This document shows positions 8,455 through 17,837 of a stretch of 64,000 nt of DNA, piece by piece (the first letter of the stretch is position 1; each line of letters starts with the position of its first letter). Both the position numbers and the translations under genes were made by a program. Source of the stretch: Ardenticatenaceae bacterium (GTDB lineage Bacteria > Chloroflexota > Anaerolineae > Promineifilales > Promineifilaceae); contig JASJCR010000022.1 of NCBI GenBank assembly GCA_030065875.1, positions 62,001 through 126,000 on the forward strand. The letters are read 5' to 3'. The notes below the pieces were generated by a model, which was given only the letters and a program-made list of their open reading frames with translations, was not told where the DNA came from and did not search any database.

Positions 8455-9672
8455 ATGAAATACAAGCTAATGATCCTGGGCGCCGGCATCAACCAGCTGC
8501 CCTTGATCAAGAAAGCGGCAGCGGCCGGGTTATCGGTCATTACCGTTGATTATCAACCGGAAAATATCGGCCATCAATACGCCCATCGCCACCTCAACTG
8601 CAGCACCATAGATTTTGAGGGGGTCCTGGCCGCGGCCGAACGGTATGGCATTGACGGGATCATCACTGTGGCCTCCGATGTTGCCGTGGCCACAATCGGC
8701 TATGTGAACGACCGCCTGGGGTTGAAGGGAGTCTCGTTTAAAACAGCGGTTGACCTGACCAACAAAGGTCTCTTTCGCTCGCTGCAGAAAAAACATCATC
8801 TCAACAGCTCCTCACACGTCACAGGCTGCAATTTTGCTGAGTTAGAATCGACACTCTCATCTTTAAGGCCGCCCCTCGTTTTTAAACCGGTCGACAGCTC
8901 CGGATCGCGCGGCATAACGATTGTTGACGGCATCGACTTTGGCAAATTTCGCAAAGCGTTTGCCTATGCCCAGCAATTTTCAAAATCACGTTACGTGTGC
9001 GTTGAAGAATACATCGATGGGGTTGACGTCAGCGGAGACGGATTTATGGTCGACGGCCGCCTTGTAGCCCTGGTCACCCAGAAACACACGCGAGGATTTG
9101 TCCCCATCGGCCATACCATTCCCACCAACATTCCCTCCCATGATGTCAAGCGGGTGCTGGATGAGGTTAAGGCCAACTGTCTGGCGTTCAACTATCTCAA
9201 TGGACCGCTTGATTTTGACGTTCGTTTAAGTGCTGAGCAGGTCACCGTCATTGAAATGAGCCCCCGGCTGGGCGGAAACGGTATCCCGATGCTGATCGAA
9301 TATGCCACCGGGGTAGATGTGCTGACGACCTCGATTCAATACGCCCTCGGCCAGGAAATTACCATACCCGCCAGCTTTGAGGTCGATCAACGCTGCTCCT
9401 CCTGGATTTTTGGGAGTAACACCAGGGGCACCCTGATCAACATCGCTCCAGCTGAAGACATGAAGCGGCTCATCCCGCAAATTTTTGCCTATCTTGTCAA
9501 TACTGAAAACGGGGGAATAGTTTCACCCTTCGTCAACAGCGGTGACAGCCTTGGCTATGTTCTATTTTCCCATGCCGATGATACTCCCTATCAGACCATG
9601 ATTGACCAAATTGAGAAAAAGATGAACCTGACCATCAATCCGCGGTCTCAACGGCAAAAAGAGGTCGCATGA
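8455..9672 (+). CDS. ATP-grasp carboxylate-amine (or carboxylate-thiol) ligase
   Basis: 405 residues, ATG 8455 after GAGGCAAAG. The N-terminal pre-ATP-grasp Rossmann fold starts at MILGAGINQLPLI. The glycine-rich ATP loop is VFKPVDSSGSRGITI near 141-155. The metal/phosphate residues appear as EMSPRLGGNG near 268-277. The family activates a carboxylate as acyl phosphate and joins it to an amine (carbamoyl-phosphate synthase, PurK, CarB, D-Ala ligase). The stop overlaps the start of the PLP decarboxylase (ATGA), so the two products are probably made together. In butirosin biosynthesis a comparable pair (BtrJ ligase, BtrK decarboxylase) works on a carrier-bound amino acid. That analogy is inference; no carrier protein gene is visible nearby. 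Confidence 0.88.
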   Translation: MKYKLMILGAGINQLPLIKKAAAAGLSVITVDYQPENIGHQYAHRHLNCSTIDFEGVLAAAERYGIDGIITVASDVAVATIGYVNDRLGLKGVSFKTAVDLTNKGLFRSLQKKHHLNSSSHVTGCNFAELESTLSSLRPPLVFKPVDSSGSRGITIVDGIDFGKFRKAFAYAQQFSKSRYVCVEEYIDGVDVSGDGFMVDGRLVALVTQKHTRGFVPIGHTIPTNIPSHDVKRVLDEVKANCLAFNYLNGPLDFDVRLSAEQVTVIEMSPRLGGNGIPMLIEYATGVDVLTTSIQYALGQEITIPASFEVDQRCSSWIFGSNTRGTLINIAPAEDMKRLIPQIFAYLVNTENGGIVSPFVNSGDSLGYVLFSHADDTPYQTMIDQIEKKMNLTINPRSQRQKEVA

Positions 9673-10919
9673 TCAATATAAACTGGTCAGAGTTCGACAT
9701 GCTGGACGAGGTTTATGGGCCATCATTTTTTATCCTCGAACCGGACAGGTTCGCAGAAAATTTTCTGACCTTTCGCGACGCTTTCCAGAAAATTTATCCC
9801 AACACTCGTCTCGCCTATTCGTACAAAACAAATTACACCCCGCGGCTATGTCGGGAAGTTGACCGGCTCGGAGGGTGGGCTGAGGTGGTTTCAGGCATGG
9901 AGTACGATCTAGCGTTGCGGGTGGGCGTCTCTCCGGACCGCATTATTTTTAACGGCCCGCTTAAGAGCCGGGATGAGCTTTCTAAAACACTTGCTCAGGG
10001 GGCCATCGTCAATCTCGATGGCCCTTATGAGCTGGCTCTGCTGCAGGAAATTGATCGTTCTCTAGGTAGCAAAATCGGCCGGGTTGGCGTGCGATGCAAC
10101 CTGGAGCTGCCGGAAGAAACCACTTCCCGCTTTGGCTTTGACGTCACGGCCGATTCATTTGCAAAGGTGCTCGGCTCGCTTCAAGCCCTTAAAAATATCA
10201 AATTAGCGGGGTTGCACTGTCATGTCATGGTACCGGGAAAGGATCCGGCCCACTACCGGCACATCACCTGCACCATGCTGGCGCTGCATCACCGCTTCTT
10301 CACTCAGCAGCCGTTGGACTTCATCGACCTGGGAGGCGGTTTCTTTAGCCCGATGCCGGCCGCCCTGTCGAGCCAGTTTGGCCACCCGATTCCAACATGG
10401 GATGAGTACGCGGTCGCCATCGCCCAGCCGTTTGCCGCACGATTTCCAGACGGGTCGGGACCAACTCTGATTTTAGAGCCGGGCATCGCCCTCACGGCTG
10501 ACGTCATGCATTTCGTGACCAAAGTCATCGACATTAAAAGGATTCAAGCGCGCAAAATCGCCCTGGTGGCCGGCAGCGTGTACGACATCAAACCCACCCT
10601 CCATCAAAAAAACATGCCGGTCAAAGTGTGCCGGCAGATCGGCTCCACTCCCCAAATTTTGGACGGGGAAACCGTGGACATCGTCGGGTTTACCTGCATG
10701 GAGCACGATTGCCTGTACAAAGATCTGAGTGGTCCAATAAGCGTCGGTGATTACCTTATTTTTGAACACGTTGGCGCCTATACCACCGTGCTCAGACCCC
10801 CTTTTATTCAGCCTGGTGGGGCTATATTGGCCTTAAACGCCACCGGTGCGACCAATATTTTTGAGGTCGTCAAGCGCGCCGAAACCGGTGAAGATGTATT
10901 TGCCCCCTATCTATTTTGA
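9669..10919 (+). CDS. PLP-dependent decarboxylase, LysA/BtrK-like fold type III
   Basis: 416 residues, ATG 9669 overlapping the previous stop by four bases. The PLP lysine is K53 in YSYKTNY. The barrel shows LHCHVMV near 181-187, the glycine loop DLGGGFF, and the C-terminal pieces TCMEHD near 341-346 (position of the catalytic Cys) and GAYTTVLRPPF. In lysine/ornithine-type enzymes the phosphate-binding EPGR motif contains an Arg; here it reads EPGIAL near 270-275. The substrate is therefore unlikely to be plain meso-diaminopimelate. Coupling to the ATP-grasp ligase suggests decarboxylation of an activated or tethered amino acid that ends up on the glycan. True lysine biosynthesis cannot be excluded but would be odd here. 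Confidence 0.88.
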   Translation: MININWSEFDMLDEVYGPSFFILEPDRFAENFLTFRDAFQKIYPNTRLAYSYKTNYTPRLCREVDRLGGWAEVVSGMEYDLALRVGVSPDRIIFNGPLKSRDELSKTLAQGAIVNLDGPYELALLQEIDRSLGSKIGRVGVRCNLELPEETTSRFGFDVTADSFAKVLGSLQALKNIKLAGLHCHVMVPGKDPAHYRHITCTMLALHHRFFTQQPLDFIDLGGGFFSPMPAALSSQFGHPIPTWDEYAVAIAQPFAARFPDGSGPTLILEPGIALTADVMHFVTKVIDIKRIQARKIALVAGSVYDIKPTLHQKNMPVKVCRQIGSTPQILDGETVDIVGFTCMEHDCLYKDLSGPISVGDYLIFEHVGAYTTVLRPPFIQPGGAILALNATGATNIFEVVKRAETGEDVFAPYLF

Positions 10920-11122
10920 GATTTTTGTGCAATCCCTTTTCATGCCCACGTTTCTCAAGCTCGATTGTTCGTCCACACAATAGATAGATAGCATCTATTC
11001 AAGCGATTAACCCTCTTCAAAGGCTGTGGCCGATGTCCTCACCGAGCCAACAGCCGGCACGGTCAGAGACCGGCCGGAGCACCTAAGCAGTTACGACAGA
11101 TAAATGAAAAGGAGATCTTTTC

Positions 11123-12304
11123 ATGGACCGCTATAAAGATATCAAAATACCCTTTAACCAGCCTACCCTGGTTGGAAAAGAGCTGCACTACATCTCTCAG
11201 GTGATCCTCGAAGGGCACTCTGCGGGAGACGGCTGCTTCACCAAGCGCTGTCACGCCCTTCTCGAAAAAGACCTGGGGGTTGCCAAAACGTTGTTAACCA
11301 CTTCCTGCACCGATGCCCTCGAATTGGCCGCCCTGCTGCTGCAGATCAAGCGGGGAGATGAGGTGATCGTCCCCTCCTTCACCTTTGTCAGCACGCCCAA
11401 CGCTTTTGTGCTGCACGGCGCCCGGCCGATCTTCGTCGATATTCGGCCGGACACCCTGAACATGGATGAAAGCCAGCTCGAAGCGCTCATCACCATGCGC
11501 ACTCGAGCCATCATTCCCGTTCATTATGCTGGAGTGGGCTGCGAGATGGATGAGATCTGCGCCGTGGCCCAAAAACACGGGGTAGCTGTGGTCGAAGACA
11601 ACGCCCACGGGCTGTATGGCAAATACAAGGGGCAATATCTGGGAACGTTTGGCCTTCTCGCCACCCAAAGCTTTCACGAAACAAAAAACTTTATCTGTGG
11701 TGAAGGCGGGGCGCTTCTGATCAACGACCCTCAACTCATCGAAAGAGCGGAAATTCTGCGCGAAAAAGGCACCAACCGCAGCCGCTTTTTCCGCGGTCAG
11801 GTCGATAAATATACCTGGGTCGATATCGGATCGAGCTTTCTACCGTCAGATATTCTGGCCGCCTTCCTCTTTGCCCAGCTCGAAGCGCGAACCGAAATTC
11901 AGGCGAAACGGCAGATGATCTGGGAGACCTATAGCGATCATCTGCAACATTGGGCTGCAGAATTTAACGTCAAGCTGCCCTTTGTGCCCAAGCATTGTGA
12001 GCAGTCGTACCATATGTTTTACCTGCTGCTGCCCACGCTTGAGGATCGGAAGGCCTTGATCGATCATCTACGGCAGCGCGGTATCCTGAGCGTTTTTCAC
12101 TATCTGCCGCTGCACCTCTCGGCCGTTGGCCGGGCGTTTGGCAGCTACCCCGGAGAATGCCCGGTGACCGAAGAAGTCAGCGATCGGCTTCTGCGCCTCC
12201 CCTTCTACAACGATCTATCTCTTGACGACCAGATGTGCGTCATTGAAGCGGTTTTGGAGTTTGTTCCGCAGACAGCCCGGAAATCCATTCTGGCTATCAC
12301 GTGA
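11123..12304 (+). CDS. wecE: dTDP-4-amino-4,6-dideoxyhexose-forming aminotransferase, WecE/RffA type
   Basis: 393 residues, ATG 11123 with a strong AAAAGGAG site. The protein follows E. coli WecE nearly end to end: IPFNQPTLVGKELHYI, LLTTSCTDALELAALLL, GDEVIVPSFTFVSTPNAFVL, IIPVHYAGVGCEMD, REKGTNRSRFFRGQVDKYTW and the FHYLPLH region. The PLP-binding Lys is K188 in SFHETKN. WecE transaminates dTDP-4-keto-6-deoxyglucose to dTDP-4-amino-4,6-dideoxygalactose, so this glycan probably contains a 4-amino-4,6-dideoxy sugar. No RmlA/RmlB lies in the window; the keto sugar must be made elsewhere. A 203-base gap before this gene shows nothing recognisable. It overlaps the frame of the next gene only if a GTG at 12301 is used, which I reject. 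Confidence 0.93.
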   Translation: MDRYKDIKIPFNQPTLVGKELHYISQVILEGHSAGDGCFTKRCHALLEKDLGVAKTLLTTSCTDALELAALLLQIKRGDEVIVPSFTFVSTPNAFVLHGARPIFVDIRPDTLNMDESQLEALITMRTRAIIPVHYAGVGCEMDEICAVAQKHGVAVVEDNAHGLYGKYKGQYLGTFGLLATQSFHETKNFICGEGGALLINDPQLIERAEILREKGTNRSRFFRGQVDKYTWVDIGSSFLPSDILAAFLFAQLEARTEIQAKRQMIWETYSDHLQHWAAEFNVKLPFVPKHCEQSYHMFYLLLPTLEDRKALIDHLRQRGILSVFHYLPLHLSAVGRAFGSYPGECPVTEEVSDRLLRLPFYNDLSLDDQMCVIEAVLEFVPQTARKSILAIT

Positions 12305-12318
12305 GTAGCGAGGACAAC

Positions 12319-14367
12319 ATGTGTGGTATTTGCGGCTTATTTGACACTCAAAATACGCTGTCCGCGATCGGCTCCATGAATCATATTCAGCGCCATCGGG
12401 GACCAGACGATGAAGGATATCTCTTCATCAACACCGAAAACGGCGATCTATGTACGGCCGGGGGTCCCAGCACACCGGAATCCTTGCACCTGCCTCCCCA
12501 TGAAACCATCGATATCAATCAATTTGACATGGCGCTGGCCAATCGGCGCCTGGCGATTATCGATCTCTCTCCGGCCGGACACATGCCCATGCCGTATCAT
12601 CGTGGGCGGCTGTGGCTGACCCACAACGGGGAAATCTACAATTTTTGCGAGCTGCGTTCCCAGCTTGAGGAAAAAGGATACGCGTTTAGCAGTGATTCGG
12701 ACACGGAAGTGATCCTGGCCAGCTACGAAGAATGGGGGCCGGACTGTCTCTCACGCTTCAACGGTATGTTTTCTTTTGCGCTGTGGGATGCCGGCCGGCG
12801 GCGGCTTTTCTGCGCCCGCGATCGCTTCGGAATAAAACCCTTTTACTACTTTTGGAATGGAAAGACGTTTATTTTTGCATCTGAAATTAAAAGCCTGCTG
12901 CAGCACCCCCAGGTAACCCGCCGGCCGTTTGACCAGGCGATTTTTGACTATCTCGTCACCGGCCGTTCCGATCACAACGATCATACCTTTTTCCAGGATA
13001 TCCGGGAGCTGCCGGCCGCTCACTTTCTTCTTTTTGACCCGCTGGCCAGACGTCTTAAAATTACCCGCTGGTGGGATCTAACGGTTAATCCGCAGATCGG
13101 GGAACCTTTAAACGGCCAAAGTGAGGACATTTATCGCGAATTTGCGCACCTGTTTCAGGACGCCATCCGTCTACGACTGAACAGCGATGTACCGGTTGGG
13201 TCTTGTTTGAGCGGCGGGCTCGACTCCTCCTCTGTAGTTTCCCTCGCCAACCGGCTGCTTCTTGACGAGAAAGTCATCCCCGCACACCTGGTTGGAGATC
13301 ATCAAAAAACGTTTACGGCCCGCAACAGCGAAAAAGAGATTGATGAATACAAATACAGCCATCTCATCGTGGAACAGACCAACGCGGAAGAAAATTTGAT
13401 TTATCCGCGAGGGGAGAAATTATGGCAGGAAATCGGTTCCTTTGTATGGCATATGGATGAACCGGTTGATTCAACCAGCCAGTACCCGCAGTGGAACGTC
13501 ATGCGTCTGGCCCGGGAACACAAGGTACCCGTTTTGCTGGACGGGCAGGGTGGTGATGAACTGCTGGCCGGTTATTACGCCTATTTACCCCGATATCTCA
13601 ACCAGATTAGACAGCAGCAGGGGGTTCTAGCGTCTGCGCAAGCCGCGTGGCACGTTTGCAGAGTAGGTGGGGCACCGGCTGTAAACGTTCTAATTCCGGA
13701 TACCCTGCATCGCATGCCCTGGCGCGTTCAAAAAGCGTTTTCATACCTGTGGAAACCGCGGCCGCTGCCGGGTGGGGGCGGATCGGGGTTGGCCGAATGG
13801 CAAATTTCGCCCGAATTTATGAAGCGCTTCTGGGATCGCCGCTGGCGGCCGGAAGGAGCGGTGGATGCAGACGGCGTGGCTGGAATTCTCTATCGTGACG
13901 TGACCACCACCAATTTACCCAAGCTATTACGCTACGAAGACCGCAACGGGATGGCTTTTTCGCTTGAAGCGCGGCTCCCCTTCCTCGATTATCGCCTGGT
14001 CGAACTGGCCTTCTCCCTGCCGCTAAATTTTCGCATTTACAACGGCTGGAGCAAGTGGATTCTGCGTCAGGCGATGAAGGATGTTTTGCCGGCCGAAATT
14101 GTGTGGCGTCGCTCCAAAATGGGATTTCCCGTACCGGAAGCGAAATGGCTGCGCATTGGCGCGCCACTGATCAAAGAAGTGCTGCAAACCCACGATAACG
14201 ATCAGTTTGCACCATACTTTCAAGCCGGCGCGCTGCAGAAAATTTGCCGGCAGCCGGATGACAAGCTGGGGGAAACGCCCGGCCTGTGGCGAATCATTAA
14301 CCTGATTTTGTGGATGGAAATTTTTATCAATGGCCAAGAAAAAGAAATTGGGAATTTTTGTCGGTGA
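12319..14367 (+). CDS. asnB: Asparagine synthetase B-like glutamine amidotransferase
   Basis: 682 residues. I place the start at ATG 12319 because the glutaminase domain needs Cys as residue 2 after Met removal (MCGICGLF); a GTG 18 bases upstream would bury it. A GAGG site fits this start. The N-terminal Ntn-hydrolase domain shows RHRGPDDEG and LTHNGEIYN. The synthetase domain has the ATP pyrophosphatase loop SGGLDSSSVV near 297-306. Family reaction: an ATP-activated carboxylate is amidated with ammonia from glutamine. Many such proteins sit in surface-glycan clusters and amidate uronic acids or amino-acid substituents rather than free aspartate, which is my inference here. Its end overlaps the next gene by 38 bases in another frame. 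Confidence 0.92.
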   Translation: MCGICGLFDTQNTLSAIGSMNHIQRHRGPDDEGYLFINTENGDLCTAGGPSTPESLHLPPHETIDINQFDMALANRRLAIIDLSPAGHMPMPYHRGRLWLTHNGEIYNFCELRSQLEEKGYAFSSDSDTEVILASYEEWGPDCLSRFNGMFSFALWDAGRRRLFCARDRFGIKPFYYFWNGKTFIFASEIKSLLQHPQVTRRPFDQAIFDYLVTGRSDHNDHTFFQDIRELPAAHFLLFDPLARRLKITRWWDLTVNPQIGEPLNGQSEDIYREFAHLFQDAIRLRLNSDVPVGSCLSGGLDSSSVVSLANRLLLDEKVIPAHLVGDHQKTFTARNSEKEIDEYKYSHLIVEQTNAEENLIYPRGEKLWQEIGSFVWHMDEPVDSTSQYPQWNVMRLAREHKVPVLLDGQGGDELLAGYYAYLPRYLNQIRQQQGVLASAQAAWHVCRVGGAPAVNVLIPDTLHRMPWRVQKAFSYLWKPRPLPGGGGSGLAEWQISPEFMKRFWDRRWRPEGAVDADGVAGILYRDVTTTNLPKLLRYEDRNGMAFSLEARLPFLDYRLVELAFSLPLNFRIYNGWSKWILRQAMKDVLPAEIVWRRSKMGFPVPEAKWLRIGAPLIKEVLQTHDNDQFAPYFQAGALQKICRQPDDKLGETPGLWRIINLILWMEIFINGQEKEIGNFCR

Positions 14368-15382
14368 AAACGGCAAGTGGACCTTTTTTCATGAGATATT
14401 TGCCGCATTGAACCGCTCATATCAAACCGAGGTTTTTACGCCTAAACAGTTCGAGCTGCCTCTGTTAAGCGGCCGTTTAAACCGCTGGGCGTATCACAAC
14501 CACATGCAAACCATGCTGCGCCACAACGATCTTTGCTTCTTTGAATGGGCCAGCGAGCTGCTGACCGCAGCGACCCATCTGCCCAAAACGTGCCCGATTG
14601 TCACTCGTCTCCACTCTTATGAGCTTACCTTCTGGGCGTCGCGGGTGAACTGGAACCATGTGGACCGAGTGATTTTGCTAACCAGGGCGATGGAAAGCAA
14701 GTTCAGGGCGGCGTATCCGGATCACGCCCATAAAACGGTGATTATCAACAACGGCGTCGATCTCAAAAAATTTACGCCGCCCGCCCACAAGCCATTTCAA
14801 TTTAATCTGGGCATGGTCTGCAATATTCATCCCATCAAGCGCATTTATGAGCTCGTGCTTACCGTTCACAATTTAAAAAGAATGGGTCTAAATCCGCATT
14901 TGCATATCGCTGGCGGCCGCTGGGAAAACGCTTACTTCGACGATTACTTTGTGGCCATCCAGAGGGCAATTGAAAAACTCGACCTGCAGGACAACGTCAC
15001 CCAGTATGGATTTGTCGAGGATACGCCAGCCTGGCTGCAAAAAATCGACATCTTTATTTCCAACAGTTACTGGGAAGGGCAGCAGGTGGCTCTTCTGGAA
15101 GCAATGGGCTGCGGCTGCCACTGCCTGGCCCATTTCTGGGATGGGGTAGAAGAGGTGTTACCGGCCGAAAACATCTACGTCACCGAAAATGAATTGATTG
15201 GCAAAATTGTCGCCTTTGCCGAAAAATCTGCGGCCGAACGACAAAGATGTCAGGCGCACCTGCGTTCGATTGCGGAGGAGCGGTTTGATATCATCCAAAC
15301 GGCCGCCCAAATTTGCAGCTTTGTCGATTCTACGATCCACCTGGCTCAAAAGGAGCAATCACTGTGCGTATCGGCTACCTGA
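14330..15382 (+). CDS. Family 4 (GT-B) glycosyltransferase
   Basis: 350 residues, ATG 14330, beginning inside the last 38 bases of the asparagine-synthetase-like gene, so translation is probably coupled. The C-terminal GT-B half has the donor-binding stretch NSYWEGQQVALLEAMGCG, where the first Glu matches the EX7E motif (the second position is E in LLEAMG). NNGVDLKKF and IHPIKRIYEL mark the start of the C-terminal Rossmann domain. The N-terminal acceptor domain is short and begins KLGIFVGENGKW. Specificity unknown. The next gene starts 19 bases before its stop. Confidence 0.87.
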   Translation: MAKKKKLGIFVGENGKWTFFHEIFAALNRSYQTEVFTPKQFELPLLSGRLNRWAYHNHMQTMLRHNDLCFFEWASELLTAATHLPKTCPIVTRLHSYELTFWASRVNWNHVDRVILLTRAMESKFRAAYPDHAHKTVIINNGVDLKKFTPPAHKPFQFNLGMVCNIHPIKRIYELVLTVHNLKRMGLNPHLHIAGGRWENAYFDDYFVAIQRAIEKLDLQDNVTQYGFVEDTPAWLQKIDIFISNSYWEGQQVALLEAMGCGCHCLAHFWDGVEEVLPAENIYVTENELIGKIVAFAEKSAAERQRCQAHLRSIAEERFDIIQTAAQICSFVDSTIHLAQKEQSLCVSAT

Positions 15383-16599
15383 TGCAAACCGGCGTCCCGG
15401 ACATGCGGCACCAGCCGCTTTCAGGACCGGCAAACCACGTCAAACAGGTGATCCGAGCGCTGTGGGAACTCGGCCATGAGGTATCCCTCCTGGCCATCAT
15501 GGACGATAAAATTTGGAAATCGGAAGATTTACACGGTTTTACACCAATCACCCCAGCCCTCGTTGGCCGGGGACCGATTCGCCTCTTCGAGCGTGCGGCC
15601 CGCCGCCTCCAGTACACCTTACAGCTGCCCTACGCCGGTCTTTTTGAAAGCGTGCGCTTTGCCGCGGCTTGCCGTCAGGAGCTGGCTGACTGCGATCTGT
15701 TTTTTGAGCGGATGGGTTGGATGGGGTACGGTGGAGGTCTGGCCTCCAGGTGGCTCAACATCCCCCTGGTTCTCGAGGTCAACGGAGACCATCTTTCGGA
15801 ATTGGCCATGCTGGGTCTTGAGCCGCAGGGGATACAGCGCCGGCTATCGATGGCCGTGACCGGTTGGGCTGCCCGGCAGGCGGCCGCCACCGTGGCCACC
15901 GGTGCCGGATGGCGCGAGCGCCACATCAACCGCTGGCAGGTCGACTCTGAAACCGTTTTTGTAGTTGAGAACGGCAGCGAGGTCGTTGAGTTGCTCAAAA
16001 GAGAAGAGCTGCGCGCCTTTCACGAGATCAATTTTGCCGGCGACTGCCTGCCGCCGGTGCAGGTCATTTATGTCGGAGCATTTGAGCCGTGGCACGGCGT
16101 TTCGGTACTGCTTAAAGCGGCCGCTCTGGCGGTTAAGGGTGGGGCCGATCTACATCTGCTGCTCGTCGGTAGCGGCTCTGAAACGGAAAGTCTGGCCGGC
16201 CAAGTCTCTGCCCTCAATTTAGAAAAACGGGTTAATTTTCTGGGGCAGCTGCCACCCGAGGTATTTGCTCACCTGATGGCCCAGGCGGACATCGCCGTTT
16301 CACCGTACTGCGGCCGGGTCGAATTTTCCGGGCTAAAGCTCCTCGACTACAAAGCAGCGGGTTTACCGACCGTTGCCTCCGGCGCGGATGGCCAGCCGGC
16401 CGTTATCAATCACGGCCGCACCGGCTTGATTGTGCCCCCCTGCAGCGAACAGGCCCTGGCTCAGACGCTCCTCTTCCTGGCCAGGCGGCCGGAAATTCGC
16501 CAGCGCCTTGGCCAGGCAGCCCGGCTCGAGGCCGAACAGCTGCACAGTTGGCGCCACACCGCCTTACAGCTGCTCAAAATCTTCGCCCGCCTGCTTTGA
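15364..16599 (+). CDS. Family 4 (GT-B) glycosyltransferase
   Basis: 411 residues from GTG 15364, chosen because AAGGAG lies just upstream and the protein then starts RIGYLMQTGVPDMRHQ, a normal GT-B opening. The frame is open further upstream but would give a leader unlike the family. The N-domain binds the acceptor (GGPANHVKQ-like loop SGPANHVKQVIRALWELGHEV). The C-domain contains IYVGAFEPWHGVSVLLKA, VGSGSETESL, ADIAVSPY and the EX7E-type stretch EFSGLKLLDYKAAGLPTVASG. It overlaps the preceding gene by 19 bases. Sugar specificity cannot be inferred. Confidence 0.88.
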   Translation: MRIGYLMQTGVPDMRHQPLSGPANHVKQVIRALWELGHEVSLLAIMDDKIWKSEDLHGFTPITPALVGRGPIRLFERAARRLQYTLQLPYAGLFESVRFAAACRQELADCDLFFERMGWMGYGGGLASRWLNIPLVLEVNGDHLSELAMLGLEPQGIQRRLSMAVTGWAARQAAATVATGAGWRERHINRWQVDSETVFVVENGSEVVELLKREELRAFHEINFAGDCLPPVQVIYVGAFEPWHGVSVLLKAAALAVKGGADLHLLLVGSGSETESLAGQVSALNLEKRVNFLGQLPPEVFAHLMAQADIAVSPYCGRVEFSGLKLLDYKAAGLPTVASGADGQPAVINHGRTGLIVPPCSEQALAQTLLFLARRPEIRQRLGQAARLEAEQLHSWRHTALQLLKIFARLL

Positions 16600-16649
16600 C
16601 TTGAAAAGGCATTCGTTTCGTGGGTTGCTGAGAAATAGGTTCGCGAGAC

Positions 16650-17837
16650 ATGATCAACGTTACCGTTATCATTCCTAACTACAACCATTCCCACTATTTA
16701 GAGGAAGCGATTCAAAGCGTCCTGTGCCAGAGTTACCCGGCGTTTGAAATCATCGTGGTCGACGATGGCTCAACCGATTGCTGTGGCGAAGTGGTCAGCC
16801 GTTTTAAAAAGTCGGTCCGCTACATCTGGCAAGAAAATAGAGGGCTGGCCGGAGCGCGTAACACCGGTATCTACGCCGCTCAGGGAGAATGGATCGGTCT
16901 GCTCGATGCGGACGACTGCTGGCAGCCAGGATATTTGGCATCGATGGTTGACCTCATTCAAACCCATCCTCAGGCGGCCGTCTTTTACTGCCAAACCCGC
17001 TGCATGGATGAATGCGGCGCCGAGCTGCCCCAGGTGCTGGGGGGGCCGGTTATTTCACCCGAAGCGATGCGCTCGACCCTTATTCGAGCTAATTTTCTCA
17101 TTCCCAGCACAATTCTCATGCGGCGCGCAATCGTTCTCGAAGCAGGCCTGTTTGATCAGCAGCTGCGCTCCTGTGAAGATTGGGATCTATGGCTCCGTCT
17201 CCTGCCGGAACAGCGTTTTATCGGGCATTCGGCCGTTCTGGGACGCTATCGTCAGCACGGACTTAGCCTCTCTAAAAATCTGGACGGCATGCACCGGGCT
17301 GCCCAGGCGGTTGTGGAAAAGCATTTTGGCCTTGATGACGGCCGATTTCAGCAGTGGCCGCTCGAAAAACGACGGGCCTACGGCGGGCTGTATCAATACC
17401 AGCTGCTGACCCATATTCAAAGGAATAATGATTGGGAGCGGGCAGAGAGCTGCCTGTGCCGGGCGCTGCAGGCTGATCCAACGCTGGCCACCCATCCAGG
17501 TCTTTTTTACGACCTGGCGCTGGGAAACCAGCCGGTGGGCTACCGGGGCACATCCCAATATTTAAACCTGGCTGACAATGCTCAAAAAATCCAGGTGCTG
17601 CTCGATAACACCTTTAGATCAGGCCGCAGCAGCATACAACGGTTGAGACCGCTCGCTTGGGGCACCGCTTATTTCGCCCTGGGCATGGTTGCCAATCATA
17701 CGGGGCAGCCAGGGCTAAGCCGCAGCTTCTACTGGCGGGCGCTCCGCCACCGGCCGAATTTGTGGCGCAATCGCCTCGTGATCGGGGCGTTCCTGAAACC
17801 GCTTCTCTCCCAAAAAAGGCGGCAAAAAATATCGTGA
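16650..17837 (+). CDS. Family 2 glycosyltransferase
   Basis: 395 residues, ATG 16650. The GT-A core is INVTVIIPNYNHSHYLEEAI, VDDGSTD, ENRGLAGARNTGI and the DXD-type metal site LDADDCW near 88-94. LRSCEDWDLWLRL near 175-187 supplies the ED motif expected for the catalytic base. Residues from about 240 form a helical C-terminal extension similar in length to those of other family 2 enzymes in this locus. Its stop overlaps the GTG of the next gene (GTGA), suggesting coupled translation. Confidence 0.9.
   Translation: MINVTVIIPNYNHSHYLEEAIQSVLCQSYPAFEIIVVDDGSTDCCGEVVSRFKKSVRYIWQENRGLAGARNTGIYAAQGEWIGLLDADDCWQPGYLASMVDLIQTHPQAAVFYCQTRCMDECGAELPQVLGGPVISPEAMRSTLIRANFLIPSTILMRRAIVLEAGLFDQQLRSCEDWDLWLRLLPEQRFIGHSAVLGRYRQHGLSLSKNLDGMHRAAQAVVEKHFGLDDGRFQQWPLEKRRAYGGLYQYQLLTHIQRNNDWERAESCLCRALQADPTLATHPGLFYDLALGNQPVGYRGTSQYLNLADNAQKIQVLLDNTFRSGRSSIQRLRPLAWGTAYFALGMVANHTGQPGLSRSFYWRALRHRPNLWRNRLVIGAFLKPLLSQKRRQKIS

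Noticed and set aside
12301-12318. GTG start six codons upstream of the asparagine-synthetase-like gene
   Set aside because: The N-terminal nucleophile Cys must directly follow the initiator Met; only ATG 12319 allows this.
14330-14367. Possible frameshift joining the asparagine-synthetase-like gene and the following glycosyltransferase
   Set aside because: Both proteins are complete at their ends by family comparison; the 38-base overlap is normal translational coupling.
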